Shown: positions 27,586 to 37,067 of the stretch, one piece after another
Layout: every line of letters starts with the position of its first letter
How positions within the stretch are numbered: the first letter of the stretch is position 1
Assembly: GCF_900108855.1 (NCBI RefSeq)
Contig: NZ_FNXY01000004.1
Coordinates: 620,001 to 684,000 of the forward strand
DNA from: Dyadobacter koreensis
GTDB lineage: Bacteria > Bacteroidota > Bacteroidia > Cytophagales > Spirosomataceae
Direction of reading: 5' to 3'
Length of the DNA: 64,000 bases
Position numbers and translations under genes: made by a program
The notes under the pieces: generated by a model
What the model was told of the DNA's origin: nothing
Databases searched by the model: none
The model's input: the letters and a program-made list of their open reading frames with translations, nothing else

Positions 27586-28254
27586 ATGAACCTGCATTAT
27601 ACCATCCTGCTCAAAATCGTGCTGCTAACAAGTATTTCAACCACAGATTTACTAGGTCAGGATACAAAGACCTGGGATTTTGGTTTATTGGGCCGTTATG
27701 GGAAGGACTACTATAAAATAACATATAACGCCCCGTACGATTCATATAAATTCAGTTCGGACAATTCGTTTGGTATCGGACTCTTCGCAGAGAAAAAGTT
27801 TGCCCCAATTTCACTGATCGCAAATTTTGAGTATGGCAGGGCCAACAACACACAGGATCTCTGCGAGTGTTCACGCACTGCGGATGTATGGATAACAGAT
27901 ACAAGATATCACAATATTTTCGGAAGTATGAGGGCCCGAAAATATATAACTGATCAATGGAAAATTCAACCTTTAGTAGAAATAGGAATTCAGGCTGACT
28001 GGTTCCTGGGCTTTTCAGAAAAGCGGAACGGTACAAAATCAAAATATCATCCCGGCGCTTACGCTTACGATCGTTTTGTCCCGTCCGGGATTGGTGCTAT
28101 CGGAATAAAGTACAGATCTTTCGCATTGTCGGCAGAATACCAAAGAAACCTGACAAAGGATTTTTCTTCTGATAAGGCGAGTGCTATGGGCAACCACTAC
28201 ATAATCCGACAAGGATACTCTATAAAACTGGCTTACAGTTTTCTCAGAATCTAA
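27586..28254 (+). CDS. Outer-membrane beta-barrel protein (hypothetical)
   Basis: A 222-residue protein from the ATG at 27586 (a TTG eight codons upstream is possible but would spoil the signal peptide). The signal peptide is MNLHYTILLKIVLLTSISTT, with cleavage near LLGQ. The mature part alternates polar and hydrophobic residues with many aromatics (WDFGLLGRYGKDYYKITY, SFGIGLFAEKKFAPISLIANFEYG, IGIKYRSFALSAEYQRNL), ending YSIKLAYSFLRI, so an 8-stranded OmpA/OmpW-sized barrel is likely. One CEC pair (DLCECSRT) may form a loop disulfide. It is convergent with the following lipoprotein gene, ten bases away. Function unknown. Confidence 0.75.
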   Translation: MNLHYTILLKIVLLTSISTTDLLGQDTKTWDFGLLGRYGKDYYKITYNAPYDSYKFSSDNSFGIGLFAEKKFAPISLIANFEYGRANNTQDLCECSRTADVWITDTRYHNIFGSMRARKYITDQWKIQPLVEIGIQADWFLGFSEKRNGTKSKYHPGAYAYDRFVPSGIGAIGIKYRSFALSAEYQRNLTKDFSSDKASAMGNHYIIRQGYSIKLAYSFLRI

Positions 28255-28264
28255 ACAGAAGGCA

Positions 28265-29113
28265 TCACTTCTTATAAAATTCTGTCAGTTGGTCGCCGGG
28301 TCCTCCGTTAATCTGCTCCATATTATTGCTGCAATACAATCCGATTCGCAACTTTTTGTCGGTTGCTTCGTAATATGCCGCAACCTTCTCGAATACAGTT
28401 TTAGCATCCGTCGCGTTGAGGTTCATGAGAATCGATATTGAATAATTATTCGGTTCGCGGAATTCTTTTTCCAAATGCTTTGAATGAACTGCATCCAGGT
28501 CGGGGTACGGATAATCTGGAACTGTGACGGGTGTTAATCCCAGTTTTTCCAGCTCGGAAATTAATGTTCTGGCCAGGTTCTCATCTGTGCCGCCAACAAA
28601 TCCAATCGAGCCAAAAAGCAAATTTTTTGGTACTGGATATACAGCTGATATCCGGCTACTCAAAAGGTCGTTCTGCGGGATTTGTATTGTGTACTTTTCC
28701 GGATCAATCGTAAGTGTTGATGTCACTTTACGGCCTTCTATCTCCAGTATAAATTTATATTGTCCTTGTGACAGCGCGTTTTCCGGAATAAAAACTGTTC
28801 CATTTGAAGTACATTCCTTTCCCCACGACCCAGGAAATTCCGGACATTTTCCTTTGGAAACAGTTTCCCGGAGTTTTATAAGAATTTCCCTTCCCTTGAT
28901 AGTATAGTCAAATTTCAGCTCAAACTCATCAGACTGCGTTTCTGCGCTCGAAAAACCAAACAAGATGTACCTACCCTTATCTAACCCAAAAGTGTGGTGC
29001 CAATACAAGTCAAGCCCTGTCTGGTCTATAAAATAAATACCGGGATCCCGGTCTTTACAACTGATTGTGACAGATACGAAAACAATCAACAGGAAGGATA
29101 AAGTACTTTTCAT
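28265..29113 (-). CDS. Hypothetical lipoprotein (282 aa)
   Basis: The lipoprotein signal ends in VTISC (Cys19) followed by KDRDPG. Residues about 35-140 read as beta-rich Ig-like domains (YILFGFSSAETQSDEFELKF, GQYKFILEIEGRKVTSTLTI), with a CPEFPGSWGKEC loop that may be a disulfide. Residues about 160-270 switch to an alpha/beta pattern (NLARTLISELEKLGLTPVTVP, AKTVFEKVAAYYEATDKKLRIGLYC). I do not recognise the family. It stands back to back with the small barrel gene at 27586-28254, with stops ten bases apart. Function unknown. Confidence 0.7.
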   Translation of the reverse strand: MKSTLSFLLIVFVSVTISCKDRDPGIYFIDQTGLDLYWHHTFGLDKGRYILFGFSSAETQSDEFELKFDYTIKGREILIKLRETVSKGKCPEFPGSWGKECTSNGTVFIPENALSQGQYKFILEIEGRKVTSTLTIDPEKYTIQIPQNDLLSSRISAVYPVPKNLLFGSIGFVGGTDENLARTLISELEKLGLTPVTVPDYPYPDLDAVHSKHLEKEFREPNNYSISILMNLNATDAKTVFEKVAAYYEATDKKLRIGLYCSNNMEQINGGPGDQLTEFYKK

Positions 29114-29216
29114 AATATTAGATGAGCTATTACTTTACCAGGACAAAGTATGGTTATAAAAGGTTGGATCAGTTTTATTTTTTGTTTCCGTCAATCGATC
29201 TAAACATCTTTTAAAA

Positions 29217-29363
29217 ATGGACTTATCAGAAATCCTGAGGCAGCTCTATGAAGATTTTAATGACAGAAATATCGAAAATGTCTTAGCACATTTACACACG
29301 AACCAACCGGGACAAACGGCTGGAAACGGTTATTTTATCAGTGGAAAATTTAGAAAAGGCTAA
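29217..29363 (+). pseudogene. Possible remnant of a SnoaL/NTF2-like protein
   Basis: A 48-codon frame begins MDLSEILRQLYEDFNDRNIENVLAHLH, which resembles the first helices of SnoaL-like NTF2-fold proteins (LYxAFNxRDIxxVLxxLHPD). After this the usual W-x-N-G-x-E-G-G-Y strand is only partly readable and split between frames (NGW in one, GYFISGK in another), and the frame stops. Coding-like sequence continues in another frame to about 29424. The likeness covers about 25 residues only. Confidence 0.35.
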
Positions 29364-29715
29364 GAATCTACAAAGCATTGCGAATGTCGCAAATGAAGAA
29401 ATAAATTTAATTCATCGGACCTAATCAACAGATTTGCCGATGTTTTTTCCGGCACGTCATCATATCTGTTCATCGATCGTGCAGGAATTATGTTCGTGCT
29501 GCTTCGCCGTGATTTGGAAGGGAATAAATTTTAATGCGAAACCAATTTCCCGTCATTATTTCAGCTAACTATTCGCTTGCATATCGCGGCGGATAGCCCG
29601 TTTACTTAAAAAATCAATTATTTAATACACTGAATAATTTTCGAAGTCGACGGGAATGTGAATCAAACTGGCCATCCTGAATAAAGTATGGTTGATTCCG
29701 GCAAATTTGTATTCG

Positions 29716-29736
29716 TTTTTAACTTAGGTGAAAAAT
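29716..29736 (+). promoter_or_regulatory. Putative operator shared with the Crp/Fnr gene (site 1)
   Basis: TTTTAACTTAGGT followed by GAAAAA; the 13-base core is identical, in the same orientation relative to the gene, to the dyad at 31089-31108 upstream of the Crp/Fnr regulator. It lies 55-75 bases upstream of the preferred start of the membrane-protein gene and covers the alternative GTG start at 29728. Confidence 0.5.
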
Positions 29737-29790
29737 ATGATCAAAACAAGGCTGCAACTTTGGGGTAATAAACATTTTAAATTTACAGTC

Positions 29791-30375
29791 ATGTCATCAT
29801 CACCCTTTTTCAACGGATCAACTAACAGTGCTACCGCCGAGACCTCTCGCGCCTTACGATCGCTTTATTTTACCCGTGCAGCGTTCTCAATTATTTGGGT
29901 AGTCCTCGTTAGCATTTTCAGTAAAGACTCGCCGGAATTTGGTAAGGTCCTGCTTGTCATTTATCCCATTTGGGACGTATTCGGCACCCTTCTTGATATC
30001 CGTGCTAATAAAAATAATACCACGGCCACCCCGCAATACATAAATGCTGTCATCAGCCTTATAACCGCTGTGGCAGTCGGCATCGCGCTACAAACCGGGG
30101 TTTCGGAAGCTTTGCGTGTTTTCGGATGCTGGGCAGTTCTTACCGGAATTATCCAATTGCTAATGGGCTTGATTCGTAGAAAGTCGATCGGCGGGCAATG
30201 GCCCATGATCATAAGCGGAGGACAATCGGTTATCGCAGGTATTTCTTTCATAGTTTTGGCCAGTGCCCCCACGATGGGCATCGCAAGTCTGGCCGGATAT
30301 GCAGCCTTTGGTGCTTTTTATTACCTGCTTTCAGCTTTTCGAATCCCCAAAACAGCAGAATCTGTCATCTCTTAA
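29791..30375 (+). CDS. DUF308-like multi-pass membrane protein
   Basis: The frame is open from 29728, but the putative operator overlaps that start, so the ATG at 29791 (MSSSPFFNGSTNS) is preferred, giving 194 residues. About six hydrophobic helices follow (AAFSIIWVVLVSIF; VLLVIYPIWDVFGTLLDI; YINAVISLITAVAVGIAL; FGCWAVLTGIIQLLMGLI; VIAGISFIVLASA; IASLAGYAAFGAFYYLL) with a conserved-looking GGQWPMIISGGQS loop, similar to HdeD/DUF308 proteins. It is convergent with a Crp/Fnr regulator that shares its operator motif, so the regulator probably controls it. Role unknown. Confidence 0.75.
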   Translation: MSSSPFFNGSTNSATAETSRALRSLYFTRAAFSIIWVVLVSIFSKDSPEFGKVLLVIYPIWDVFGTLLDIRANKNNTTATPQYINAVISLITAVAVGIALQTGVSEALRVFGCWAVLTGIIQLLMGLIRRKSIGGQWPMIISGGQSVIAGISFIVLASAPTMGIASLAGYAAFGAFYYLLSAFRIPKTAESVIS

Positions 30376-30383
30376 AGCAATTT

Positions 30384-30413
30384 GCCGGGCGTCGTGCCTG
30401 GCTTTATTTTTTT
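30384..30413 (+). terminator. Intrinsic terminator overlapping the end of the Crp/Fnr gene
   Basis: GCCGGGC (30384-30390), five-base loop, GCCTGGC (30396-30402) with one G-T pair, then a T-rich run to 30413. It ends the membrane-protein gene, and its T-run overlaps the Crp/Fnr stop on the other strand. Confidence 0.75.
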
Positions 30414-30991
30414 AATCTTTTTCGAATACGGCTCAGTGACGGATTTGTAATACCAAGATAAGAGGATATATGATAAGCAGGAATGCGCTCGATAATATTG
30501 GGACGTTCTTCCAGCAATCTCAAATAACGCTTTTCATGTGAATAAAACATAAATTCTTCTGCCCGGGTCTGAGCGTATGCGAAAAATAATTCTGCCAGCA
30601 GCCTGCCGAATTGTGCCCAGTTTGGATTGTTTTCATACAACCCGTTTAAGTCCTTGTAGGATATGAAAACGATTTCTGAATCTTCCATCGCTTCAATAAA
30701 ATACCAGCAAGGATTGCGGGAAATAAAACTTCTGAAAGAAACGACAAACTGATTTTCGAAAAAAAAGAATAGATTTTTATCGATCTCAGTTTTGGGGTCA
30801 CGATAGTAAATCCGGAAAATTCCTTTGACCACCAATCCAAGATCATTGCAAACCATACTTTGCATGTTGAAAAAATCCCCCTTCCTGATATTCCTCGGTT
30901 TCCAAAATGACTGACTCCCGACAATATCTTTTTCTGTCAACGGAGCGAACTGACTCAAATGCCTGGCTATAATTTCGTTTTTATCGGCCAT
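30404..30991 (-). CDS. Crp/Fnr-family transcriptional regulator
   Basis: A 195-residue protein from the ATG at 30991 (MADKNEIIARHLSQF); 18 upstream codons are open but lack family character. Residues about 15-120 form a cyclic-nucleotide-binding-like beta roll (FWKPRNIRKGDFFNMQ, DLGLVVKGIFRIYYRD, FFENQFVVSFRSFISRNP, FIEAMEDSEIVFIS). The C-terminal wing-HTH is short (RIPAYHISSYLGITNPSLSRIRKRLKK), the standard arrangement of Bacteroidota Crp-like regulators that sense unknown effectors. Its promoter region carries the 20-base dyad at 31089-31108 that recurs before the convergent membrane gene, suggesting autoregulation and control of that gene. Confidence 0.9.
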   Translation of the reverse strand: MADKNEIIARHLSQFAPLTEKDIVGSQSFWKPRNIRKGDFFNMQSMVCNDLGLVVKGIFRIYYRDPKTEIDKNLFFFFENQFVVSFRSFISRNPCWYFIEAMEDSEIVFISYKDLNGLYENNPNWAQFGRLLAELFFAYAQTRAEEFMFYSHEKRYLRLLEERPNIIERIPAYHISSYLGITNPSLSRIRKRLKK

Positions 30992-31088
30992 TTCAGTAAC
31001 AAAATAATTAAATTCATTATTAGCATCCGCTCTTGTGAATAACACAGCGGTCGAAAGAAGTCGAATTTAGACAGAAACATTCCGACAG

Positions 31089-31108
31089 ATTTTAACCTAA
31101 GTTAAAAT
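31089..31108 (-). promoter_or_regulatory. Putative operator of the Crp/Fnr gene (site 2, perfect dyad)
   Basis: ATTTTAAC-CTAA-GTTAAAAT has perfect 8-base arms. Read in the direction of the Crp/Fnr gene it contains TTTTAACTTAGGT, identical to site 1 at 29716. It lies about 100-120 bases upstream of the regulator start. Confidence 0.5.
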
Positions 31109-31558
31109 TAGCAGTATTTTTTACTTCAAGTAACGATAAAGACAGGAAATTACTGAAACTATCCAGGATTTATCTGAGCCTTCTGATTACCAGGAAGACT
31201 TCAAACATCCATATAATTTACATCTGTCTATCCGGATCAATCAGCTTGAATAGTTTAGTGTACATTCAGCGATAAATATTGCTCCCGGTGATTCCTCTAC
31301 AACGCCAGACTAAATGAAAAAGCGAACACGGGCAAGGTTCATAAACCCTACTTTCTGCATAATATAATTTTAACCATACTTGGAAAAATCTAAATGCGTC
31401 TTTCGCATATCAACTACGTATCAGCATATAATAATCTTACTACCAAGATATTAATTCTAAAAAAACCTCAAAATATCAAAAGACCAGATTTCTAACAGGG
31501 CTAAATTATCATATTGTTAAATCAGCATTATCCAAAACTCGAGCTAAAAAGGATTACA

Positions 31559-31566
31559 TAATTTTG
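31559..31566 (+). promoter_or_regulatory. Putative -7 promoter box of susC pair 3
   Basis: TAATTTTG is an exact TAnnTTTG match 47 bases before the susC ATG. No TTTG lies 19 bases upstream, so an activator or an alternative sigma factor may be needed if the box is real. The rest of 30992-31613 shows no gene. Confidence 0.4.
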
Positions 31567-31613
31567 ACCCTGTATTTCACTTAATTTATTTCCAATACAA
31601 AAAATCTACTCCT

Positions 31614-34600
31614 ATGTATCGATGTAAAAGGAGGATGTCCAGGGTCACGGACACCTTATCCAAATCGGTTGCCCAAGTGGCGTTGATCGCAATGGTCAGC
31701 ACTGTAAGCTTGGCAAATTCACCTTTCACAACAGAGTGCAAAATAAAAGCCAGTTTGCAAAACCTGGCCCGTGCCGACAGACAGATAAAAGGTAAGGTAA
31801 CTGACGGTGACACACCTGACGGAATTCCTGGTGTTAATGTTATAATCAAAGGAAGCCAGGTTGGAACTGTCACTGACGCGGGAGGTAATTATACCCTGGA
31901 CATTCCAGAGGGCGGTGCTATACTGGTATTTTCCTATGTGGGTTACAACAGTCAGGAGATTGAGACCGGCACGCGCAGCACTATTGATATTGCGCTGAAA
32001 GCCGACAGCAAATCTCTGAATGAGGTCGTTGTGGTAGGTTATGGAACACAAAAGAAAGTAAACCTGACCGGTGCAGTGGACCAGGTGGGCCAGGAAGTGT
32101 TACAAAATCGTCCAATTCCTAACCTTGCACAGGGTTTGGTGGGTGTTGTACCCAATCTGAATATCCGGATGTTTGATGGCAAACCGACACAATCGCCTAC
32201 ATTCAACGTGCGTGGTACAACGTCGATCGGTCAGCAGGGAAGTGCCCTTGTACTAATCGACGGAGTGGAAGGTGATCCCCGTATGCTGAACCCACAAGAT
32301 ATTGAAAGTATTTCTGTACTTAAAGACGCGGCCTCCGCATCTATTTACGGAGCCCGGGCAGTTTTCGGTGTTGTGCTCATCACAACCAAGCCGGCCCCGG
32401 AAGGTAAAATGAGGGTTTCATATTCTGCCAACTATTCAATAAAAGCACCTACCGAAGTTCCTGACAATATCGTAGATTCTTACCCATGGGCACAGGGTTT
32501 CAGCGATGCATGGTCACGCTGGAACGATAACGGAAGCACGCCGACGGCGATTAATAAAACCATCAGCTTCTCCCCTGCATATCTGGCCGAGATCAAAAGA
32601 CGATATGAGGACCCATCTCTGCCCAAGGTCGAAGTAAATCCGTCTACGGGTGAATATCAATATTATTACAGCACTGACTGGTACAAGGAGTTATACAAAA
32701 AACGTCTCAGCGCACAGGATCATGCACTTTCTATCGCCGGTGGTACCGACAAAGCTACCTATCTGCTGAGTGGCCGTTTCAATAATCAGGATGGTTTGTT
32801 CCGCTACAATACCGATAAATACAGCATGTATAACTTCCGTGGTAAAGGTGGTGTTCAGCTGACTCCGTGGCTGCGCGTAGACAACAACACTGAGTATTCA
32901 CAAATGAAGTATCACCAGCCTATCAACGTTGGTGAAGGGAGTGGGATCTACCGTAATATTGCTGATGAGGGACATCCGTTAGCACCGCTGCTTAACCCGG
33001 ATGGGACATTATCCTATTCAGCTGCCTATACTGTTGGAGACTACTACTATGGACGTAATGCCATAGACCAAACACAGCGTTTTTTGAAGAACCAAACTGC
33101 ATTAAAAGCGCAGTTCTTCGAAAAAGCATTGACTATTAAAGCCAATATGACGTTCCAGAGCACAGATCTTGCAACCCAGCAAAATCGGGTTCAGGTACCT
33201 TACAGCCGCACGAAAGGCATTATTGGTTATACAGGTACGAACACCAACGATATTGCTGAGGGTAGAAACACGATCAACTATCTGGCTACCAACTTTTATG
33301 CAGATTACGTCAAATCGTTTAACAACACGCATAACTTCACGTTGCTTGGCGGATTCAATTATGAGCGGTCAATCACGACAAATTTGAATGCACAGCGTAA
33401 TGGAATCGTATACAGTGGCGCGGACGACATAAACCTTGCATTGGGACAAAGCATTACCACAACCGGTGGTTACCGAAAATGGGCTGTTGCCGGTGGATTT
33501 TTCCGCTTGAATTATAATTTTCGCGAACGCTATTTGCTTGAAGTTAATGGCCGCTATGATGGATCTTCGAAATTCCCAACAGATCAGCAATGGGCTTTCT
33601 TCCCTTCTGTATCTGCGGGATGGCGCGTTTCAGAGGAGCCATTCTGGAAAGTTGATCCGAAAGTGCTTTCAAACGTCAAGATTCGTGCCTCTTATGGTTC
33701 ATTGGGTAACGGTAATATTTCTCCTTATGCATTTAACGAGAAGTTCGACATTGTGCAGTCTGGCCGTGTCATCAATGGCATCCGTCCGCAAACAACCAGT
33801 CAGCCTGGTGTAGTGCCAAACGGTTTGACCTGGGAAACTTCAACAACTGCCAACCTCGGTCTTGATTTCTATGCGCTTAATAGCCGCCTTCAATTTTCCG
33901 GTGATATATACCAACGTAAAACAACCGATATGTTCACCGTTGGACCAACCGTTCCTGCGATCTATGGCACGGCCGTTCCATTTGGTAACTACGCAGATCT
34001 TAAAACCAACGGATGGGAGCTTTCGATAAACTGGGATGATCAGTTCAATATGGCTTCCAAGCCTTTTCATTACAACGTGCGCCTGACCCTGGCTGATTAC
34101 AAAGCAACGATCACAAAGTACAATAATCCGGACAAGAACTTAACGGATTATTATGAGGGGCAACGTGTAGGTGAAATCTGGGGATACAAGGTTGCAGGTC
34201 TGTTCAGGTCTCAGGATGAAATAGCCAATTCTCCTTCTCAAAGCAATATTCCGAACACAAATACCCGGAAAAACTATCCAGGCGATATCAAATTTCAAAA
34301 TCTGGACGGCGATAACGTCATCTATCAAGGCTTGAACCGTGTTGGAAACTCAGGAGACAAAACCATTATCGGAAATAAGGAACCTCGCTACACATACGGA
34401 GTAAACTTGTCGGGAGACTGGAATGGTTTCTTTATCGGCAGTTTTTTTCAGGGAGTTCTCAAACAAAACTGGTACCCGTCCGCAGAAGCTCGGTTTTGGG
34501 GACAATACAACCGTCCTTACAACTCATACCCGCGCTGGCAGCAGGACAACATGTACCGCGAAGAGTTAGGTAACTTCGATGCATACCTGCCGCGTCTGGT

Positions 34601-34943
34601 AGGTTATATTGCACAGGGAACAGGCCGCTCGCTGCAAGTAGCGAACGATCGTTTCATGCAAAATGTGGGCTATATCCGTCTGAGAAACCTTCAGGTAGGT
34701 TACACTATTCCAGAGCGTATTTCCTCGAAAATTCACGCCCGCGATATGAAAGTTTATATTTCCGGAGAGAACATCTGGACATGGTCACCACTCTACAAAT
34801 GGACGCGCGATACCGATGTAACCAATATTTACGGATCTGACCGCGATCTCGCAAGCAATACAGTCAATCCAAGCAATTCTGGTGATGGATACAACTATCC
34901 GATGCTTAAATCTGTGTCAATTGGGTTGTCACTTAATTTTTAA
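31614..34943 (+). CDS. SusC/RagA-family TonB-linked outer-membrane protein (pair 3)
   Basis: A 1109-residue SusC-type importer. The N-terminus (MYRCKRRMSRVTDTLSKSV) is long and basic before the hydrophobic run AQVALIAMVSTVSLA. Residues 57-135 form the carboxypeptidase-D regulatory-like domain (GIPGVNVIIKGSQVGTVTD, LVFSYVGYNSQEI). The signature LNEVVVVGYGTQKKVNLTGAV follows, then the plug (FNVRGTTSIGQQGSALVLIDG, IESISVLKDAASASIYGARAVFG). Typical late motifs include NVKIRASYGSLGNGNI and YIRLRNLQVGYTIPE; the end is SIGLSLNF. It shares the KKVNLTGAV start of the plug with pair 1, so these two are the closer relatives in the window. The susD gene starts at its stop codon. No regulator is adjacent apart from the divergent Crp/Fnr gene 620 bases away. 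Confidence 0.95.
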   Translation: MYRCKRRMSRVTDTLSKSVAQVALIAMVSTVSLANSPFTTECKIKASLQNLARADRQIKGKVTDGDTPDGIPGVNVIIKGSQVGTVTDAGGNYTLDIPEGGAILVFSYVGYNSQEIETGTRSTIDIALKADSKSLNEVVVVGYGTQKKVNLTGAVDQVGQEVLQNRPIPNLAQGLVGVVPNLNIRMFDGKPTQSPTFNVRGTTSIGQQGSALVLIDGVEGDPRMLNPQDIESISVLKDAASASIYGARAVFGVVLITTKPAPEGKMRVSYSANYSIKAPTEVPDNIVDSYPWAQGFSDAWSRWNDNGSTPTAINKTISFSPAYLAEIKRRYEDPSLPKVEVNPSTGEYQYYYSTDWYKELYKKRLSAQDHALSIAGGTDKATYLLSGRFNNQDGLFRYNTDKYSMYNFRGKGGVQLTPWLRVDNNTEYSQMKYHQPINVGEGSGIYRNIADEGHPLAPLLNPDGTLSYSAAYTVGDYYYGRNAIDQTQRFLKNQTALKAQFFEKALTIKANMTFQSTDLATQQNRVQVPYSRTKGIIGYTGTNTNDIAEGRNTINYLATNFYADYVKSFNNTHNFTLLGGFNYERSITTNLNAQRNGIVYSGADDINLALGQSITTTGGYRKWAVAGGFFRLNYNFRERYLLEVNGRYDGSSKFPTDQQWAFFPSVSAGWRVSEEPFWKVDPKVLSNVKIRASYGSLGNGNISPYAFNEKFDIVQSGRVINGIRPQTTSQPGVVPNGLTWETSTTANLGLDFYALNSRLQFSGDIYQRKTTDMFTVGPTVPAIYGTAVPFGNYADLKTNGWELSINWDDQFNMASKPFHYNVRLTLADYKATITKYNNPDKNLTDYYEGQRVGEIWGYKVAGLFRSQDEIANSPSQSNIPNTNTRKNYPGDIKFQNLDGDNVIYQGLNRVGNSGDKTIIGNKEPRYTYGVNLSGDWNGFFIGSFFQGVLKQNWYPSAEARFWGQYNRPYNSYPRWQQDNMYREELGNFDAYLPRLVGYIAQGTGRSLQVANDRFMQNVGYIRLRNLQVGYTIPERISSKIHARDMKVYISGENIWTWSPLYKWTRDTDVTNIYGSDRDLASNTVNPSNSGDGYNYPMLKSVSIGLSLNF

Positions 34944-34951
34944 TGCAATTT

Positions 34952-36721
34952 ATGAAGACTAAAAAAATAATCAGTTATACACTTGCTGTGATGCTGTTGG
35001 CGACGGCAAGCTCCTGCGACCTTACCGAGGTGCCTGTTGATACCGCCACAAATGAAGCCGTTTTCGGTTCGGAAAGCGGTCTGGACCTTTATGTTGGGTC
35101 TTTTTACAATTTGCTTCCCAACACGGATGTCGGGGTATTCCAGATCGACGACAACTCGGATCTGGTAGCCCGCAATGGTGTTGATGACTATCTGGCAGTA
35201 AATGCCCTAAGCCCGGTGACGAGCAGCGGATGGAGCTGGACTGACCTTCGGAATATCAACTATTTTATCGAAAATGCAGAAAAAAGCACTGTCCCGACCA
35301 AAAACCATTATTTGGGGACAGCCCGCTTTTTCAGAGCCTTGTTTTATTTTGATAAGGTGAAAAGATTCGGCGATGTACCTTGGGTTGACAAGACCATTGA
35401 TGTAAAAGACGAAGCGACGTTGTACGGCAAACGAATGAATCGATACGAGGTTATGGACAAGGTACTGGCCGATCTGAATTATGCAATCGAAAATATTACA
35501 TTGACCTCTGATGCTTCGGTGACGCGTATCACTAAAAATGTTGCCCGCGCCTATAAAACCCGTATCGCATTGTTTGAGGCGTCATGGCGAAAATATCATA
35601 CCGAAGATAACAAGCAGTCGACCGCAAATGCCTGGTATGAAGAGGTAGTCAAGGAGGCTAATGCTATCTCCGGTTATACCCTGCATACGAGTGTGCCTGA
35701 CAGAGCTTACCGCGAAATGTTTATTACCAAAACAGCTTACACCGATGAAACGATTCTTTCAGTGGCATTAAGCGCCAGCTTGCAGGTATATAGCTCCGCC
35801 AATCGCCGTTTTATCAGCCCGACCTACGGTAACCGTCCAAGTCTTACGCGTCGTTTCGTCAACACTTACCTGAATCTGGATGGAACACCGTTCACAAGTA
35901 GTGCGGGTTATGAAACGAAGCCGTTTGCGGAGGAAGTTAAAAACCGCGACCTGCGTTTAAAACAAACGATCCGCACCGGTGACTACACGCGTACTGAAAA
36001 CGGTCTGCCCGTCATTTCTCCTCCCAATTTCAGCCAGACCTACACAGGTTATCAGCCGATTAAATGGTGTTATGACGAGCGGTTTCCTTTTGATGATGAA
36101 AGCCGGAATGATAATGCTCACATCGTCATGCGTTGGGCTGAAGTGCTGCTAAACAAAGCAGAAGCTCTGGCTGAGCTAGATAAAATGACTTCTTCTGAAT
36201 GGACAAATACAATCGGCGCACTGCGCAGGAGAGCTGGCATCTCCGGTGCTACTTTGACAACTGTTCCGACAGCCGCAGATCCCTACATGGTATCGTTCTT
36301 CGCCGGGAAGTTCAATAATCCTGTATTGCTCGAAGTACTCAGAGAAAGAGGTACTGAAATGGTTTTCGAAGGACTTCGGCCGGACGACCTGAGAAGATGG
36401 AAATTGGGAAACCTTTTCCAGAGTGCATCTCTCAACGGAATGTATGTACCCGGACTGGGCGAGCTGGATCTAAATAGTGATGGAAAAAATGATGTATATT
36501 TTTACCAGGGTACAAAACCAACTTCTTCGACAGCAGGAATTGCTTTCGTCGACGTTTCCCCTTCTACGGCTGTGGGACGTATCCAGTTGTCAAAAGGGAC
36601 ATCAGGTGAAGTGATCTGGAATCCCGGCCAGCGCGAATGGGCAGATAAGAAATATTTATATCCAATCCCTGAAACCGACCGTATCCGTAATCCGGAATTA
36701 GGTCAGAATCCTGGTTGGTAG
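34952..36721 (+). CDS. RagB/SusD-family surface lipoprotein (pair 3)
   Basis: A SusD-type ligand-binding lipoprotein of 589 residues from the ATG at 34952; the ATG at 34943, which overlaps the susC stop as TAATG, is in frame and could be used. The signal peptide ends with lipobox ATASSC (Cys22). Family features: YLGTARFFRALFYFDKVKRFGDVPWVD, HIVMRWAEVLLNKAEALAEL, VLRERGTEMVFEGLRPDDLRRWK, and the ending YLYPIPETDRIRNPELGQNPGW. Tight coupling to susC shows a two-gene operon, closed by the terminator at 36734. Ligand unknown; no degradative enzyme is nearby. Confidence 0.94.
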   Translation: MKTKKIISYTLAVMLLATASSCDLTEVPVDTATNEAVFGSESGLDLYVGSFYNLLPNTDVGVFQIDDNSDLVARNGVDDYLAVNALSPVTSSGWSWTDLRNINYFIENAEKSTVPTKNHYLGTARFFRALFYFDKVKRFGDVPWVDKTIDVKDEATLYGKRMNRYEVMDKVLADLNYAIENITLTSDASVTRITKNVARAYKTRIALFEASWRKYHTEDNKQSTANAWYEEVVKEANAISGYTLHTSVPDRAYREMFITKTAYTDETILSVALSASLQVYSSANRRFISPTYGNRPSLTRRFVNTYLNLDGTPFTSSAGYETKPFAEEVKNRDLRLKQTIRTGDYTRTENGLPVISPPNFSQTYTGYQPIKWCYDERFPFDDESRNDNAHIVMRWAEVLLNKAEALAELDKMTSSEWTNTIGALRRRAGISGATLTTVPTAADPYMVSFFAGKFNNPVLLEVLRERGTEMVFEGLRPDDLRRWKLGNLFQSASLNGMYVPGLGELDLNSDGKNDVYFYQGTKPTSSTAGIAFVDVSPSTAVGRIQLSKGTSGEVIWNPGQREWADKKYLYPIPETDRIRNPELGQNPGW

Positions 36722-36733
36722 TTTATTAAACCG

Positions 36734-36780
36734 AAAAGAGAAGCCAGATCGACGTTCTGTTAATCTGGCTTCTCTTTTTT
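36734..36780 (+). terminator. Intrinsic terminator of SusCD pair 3
   Basis: Perfect 16-base arms (36734-36749 and 36763-36778; core AGAGAAGCCAGAT) followed by a T-run, 13 bases after the susD stop. Confidence 0.9.
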
Positions 36781-36971
36781 TTACGGAGAAATTTAATTTA
36801 ATGGAAATTTAGACTGATGGACCAGCATCAATATATCTCCTTTGGTTTTCTAAAATTAAAATTAGTTGTCAGACAAAGTTGAACAACTCCAAGAATGATG
36901 GAAAGGGAGGCCTTTTAATCAAGCAGGATCCAAGTCGTTTTGGACAAAGTGTACCTCAACAATGACAAAAT

Positions 36972-37015
36972 AAATAAGGCAACCAGCCTCAGAGTCAGTT
37001 GCCTTATTTTTGTTT
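36972..37015. terminator. Terminator-like hairpin in intergenic region
   Basis: AAATAAGGCAAC (36972-36983) pairs with GTTGCCTTATTT (36998-37009), followed by T-rich sequence on the plus strand. On the minus strand it lies 52 bases past the stop of the gene at 37068-37439. The stretch 36780-36970 shows no gene, so on the plus strand it would terminate only read-through or an unannotated RNA. Confidence 0.6.
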
Positions 37016-37067
37016 TTCCAGTTCACAAAAAAAGAATTTCAAAAAACTTGATGAAAGACATAAAAGG

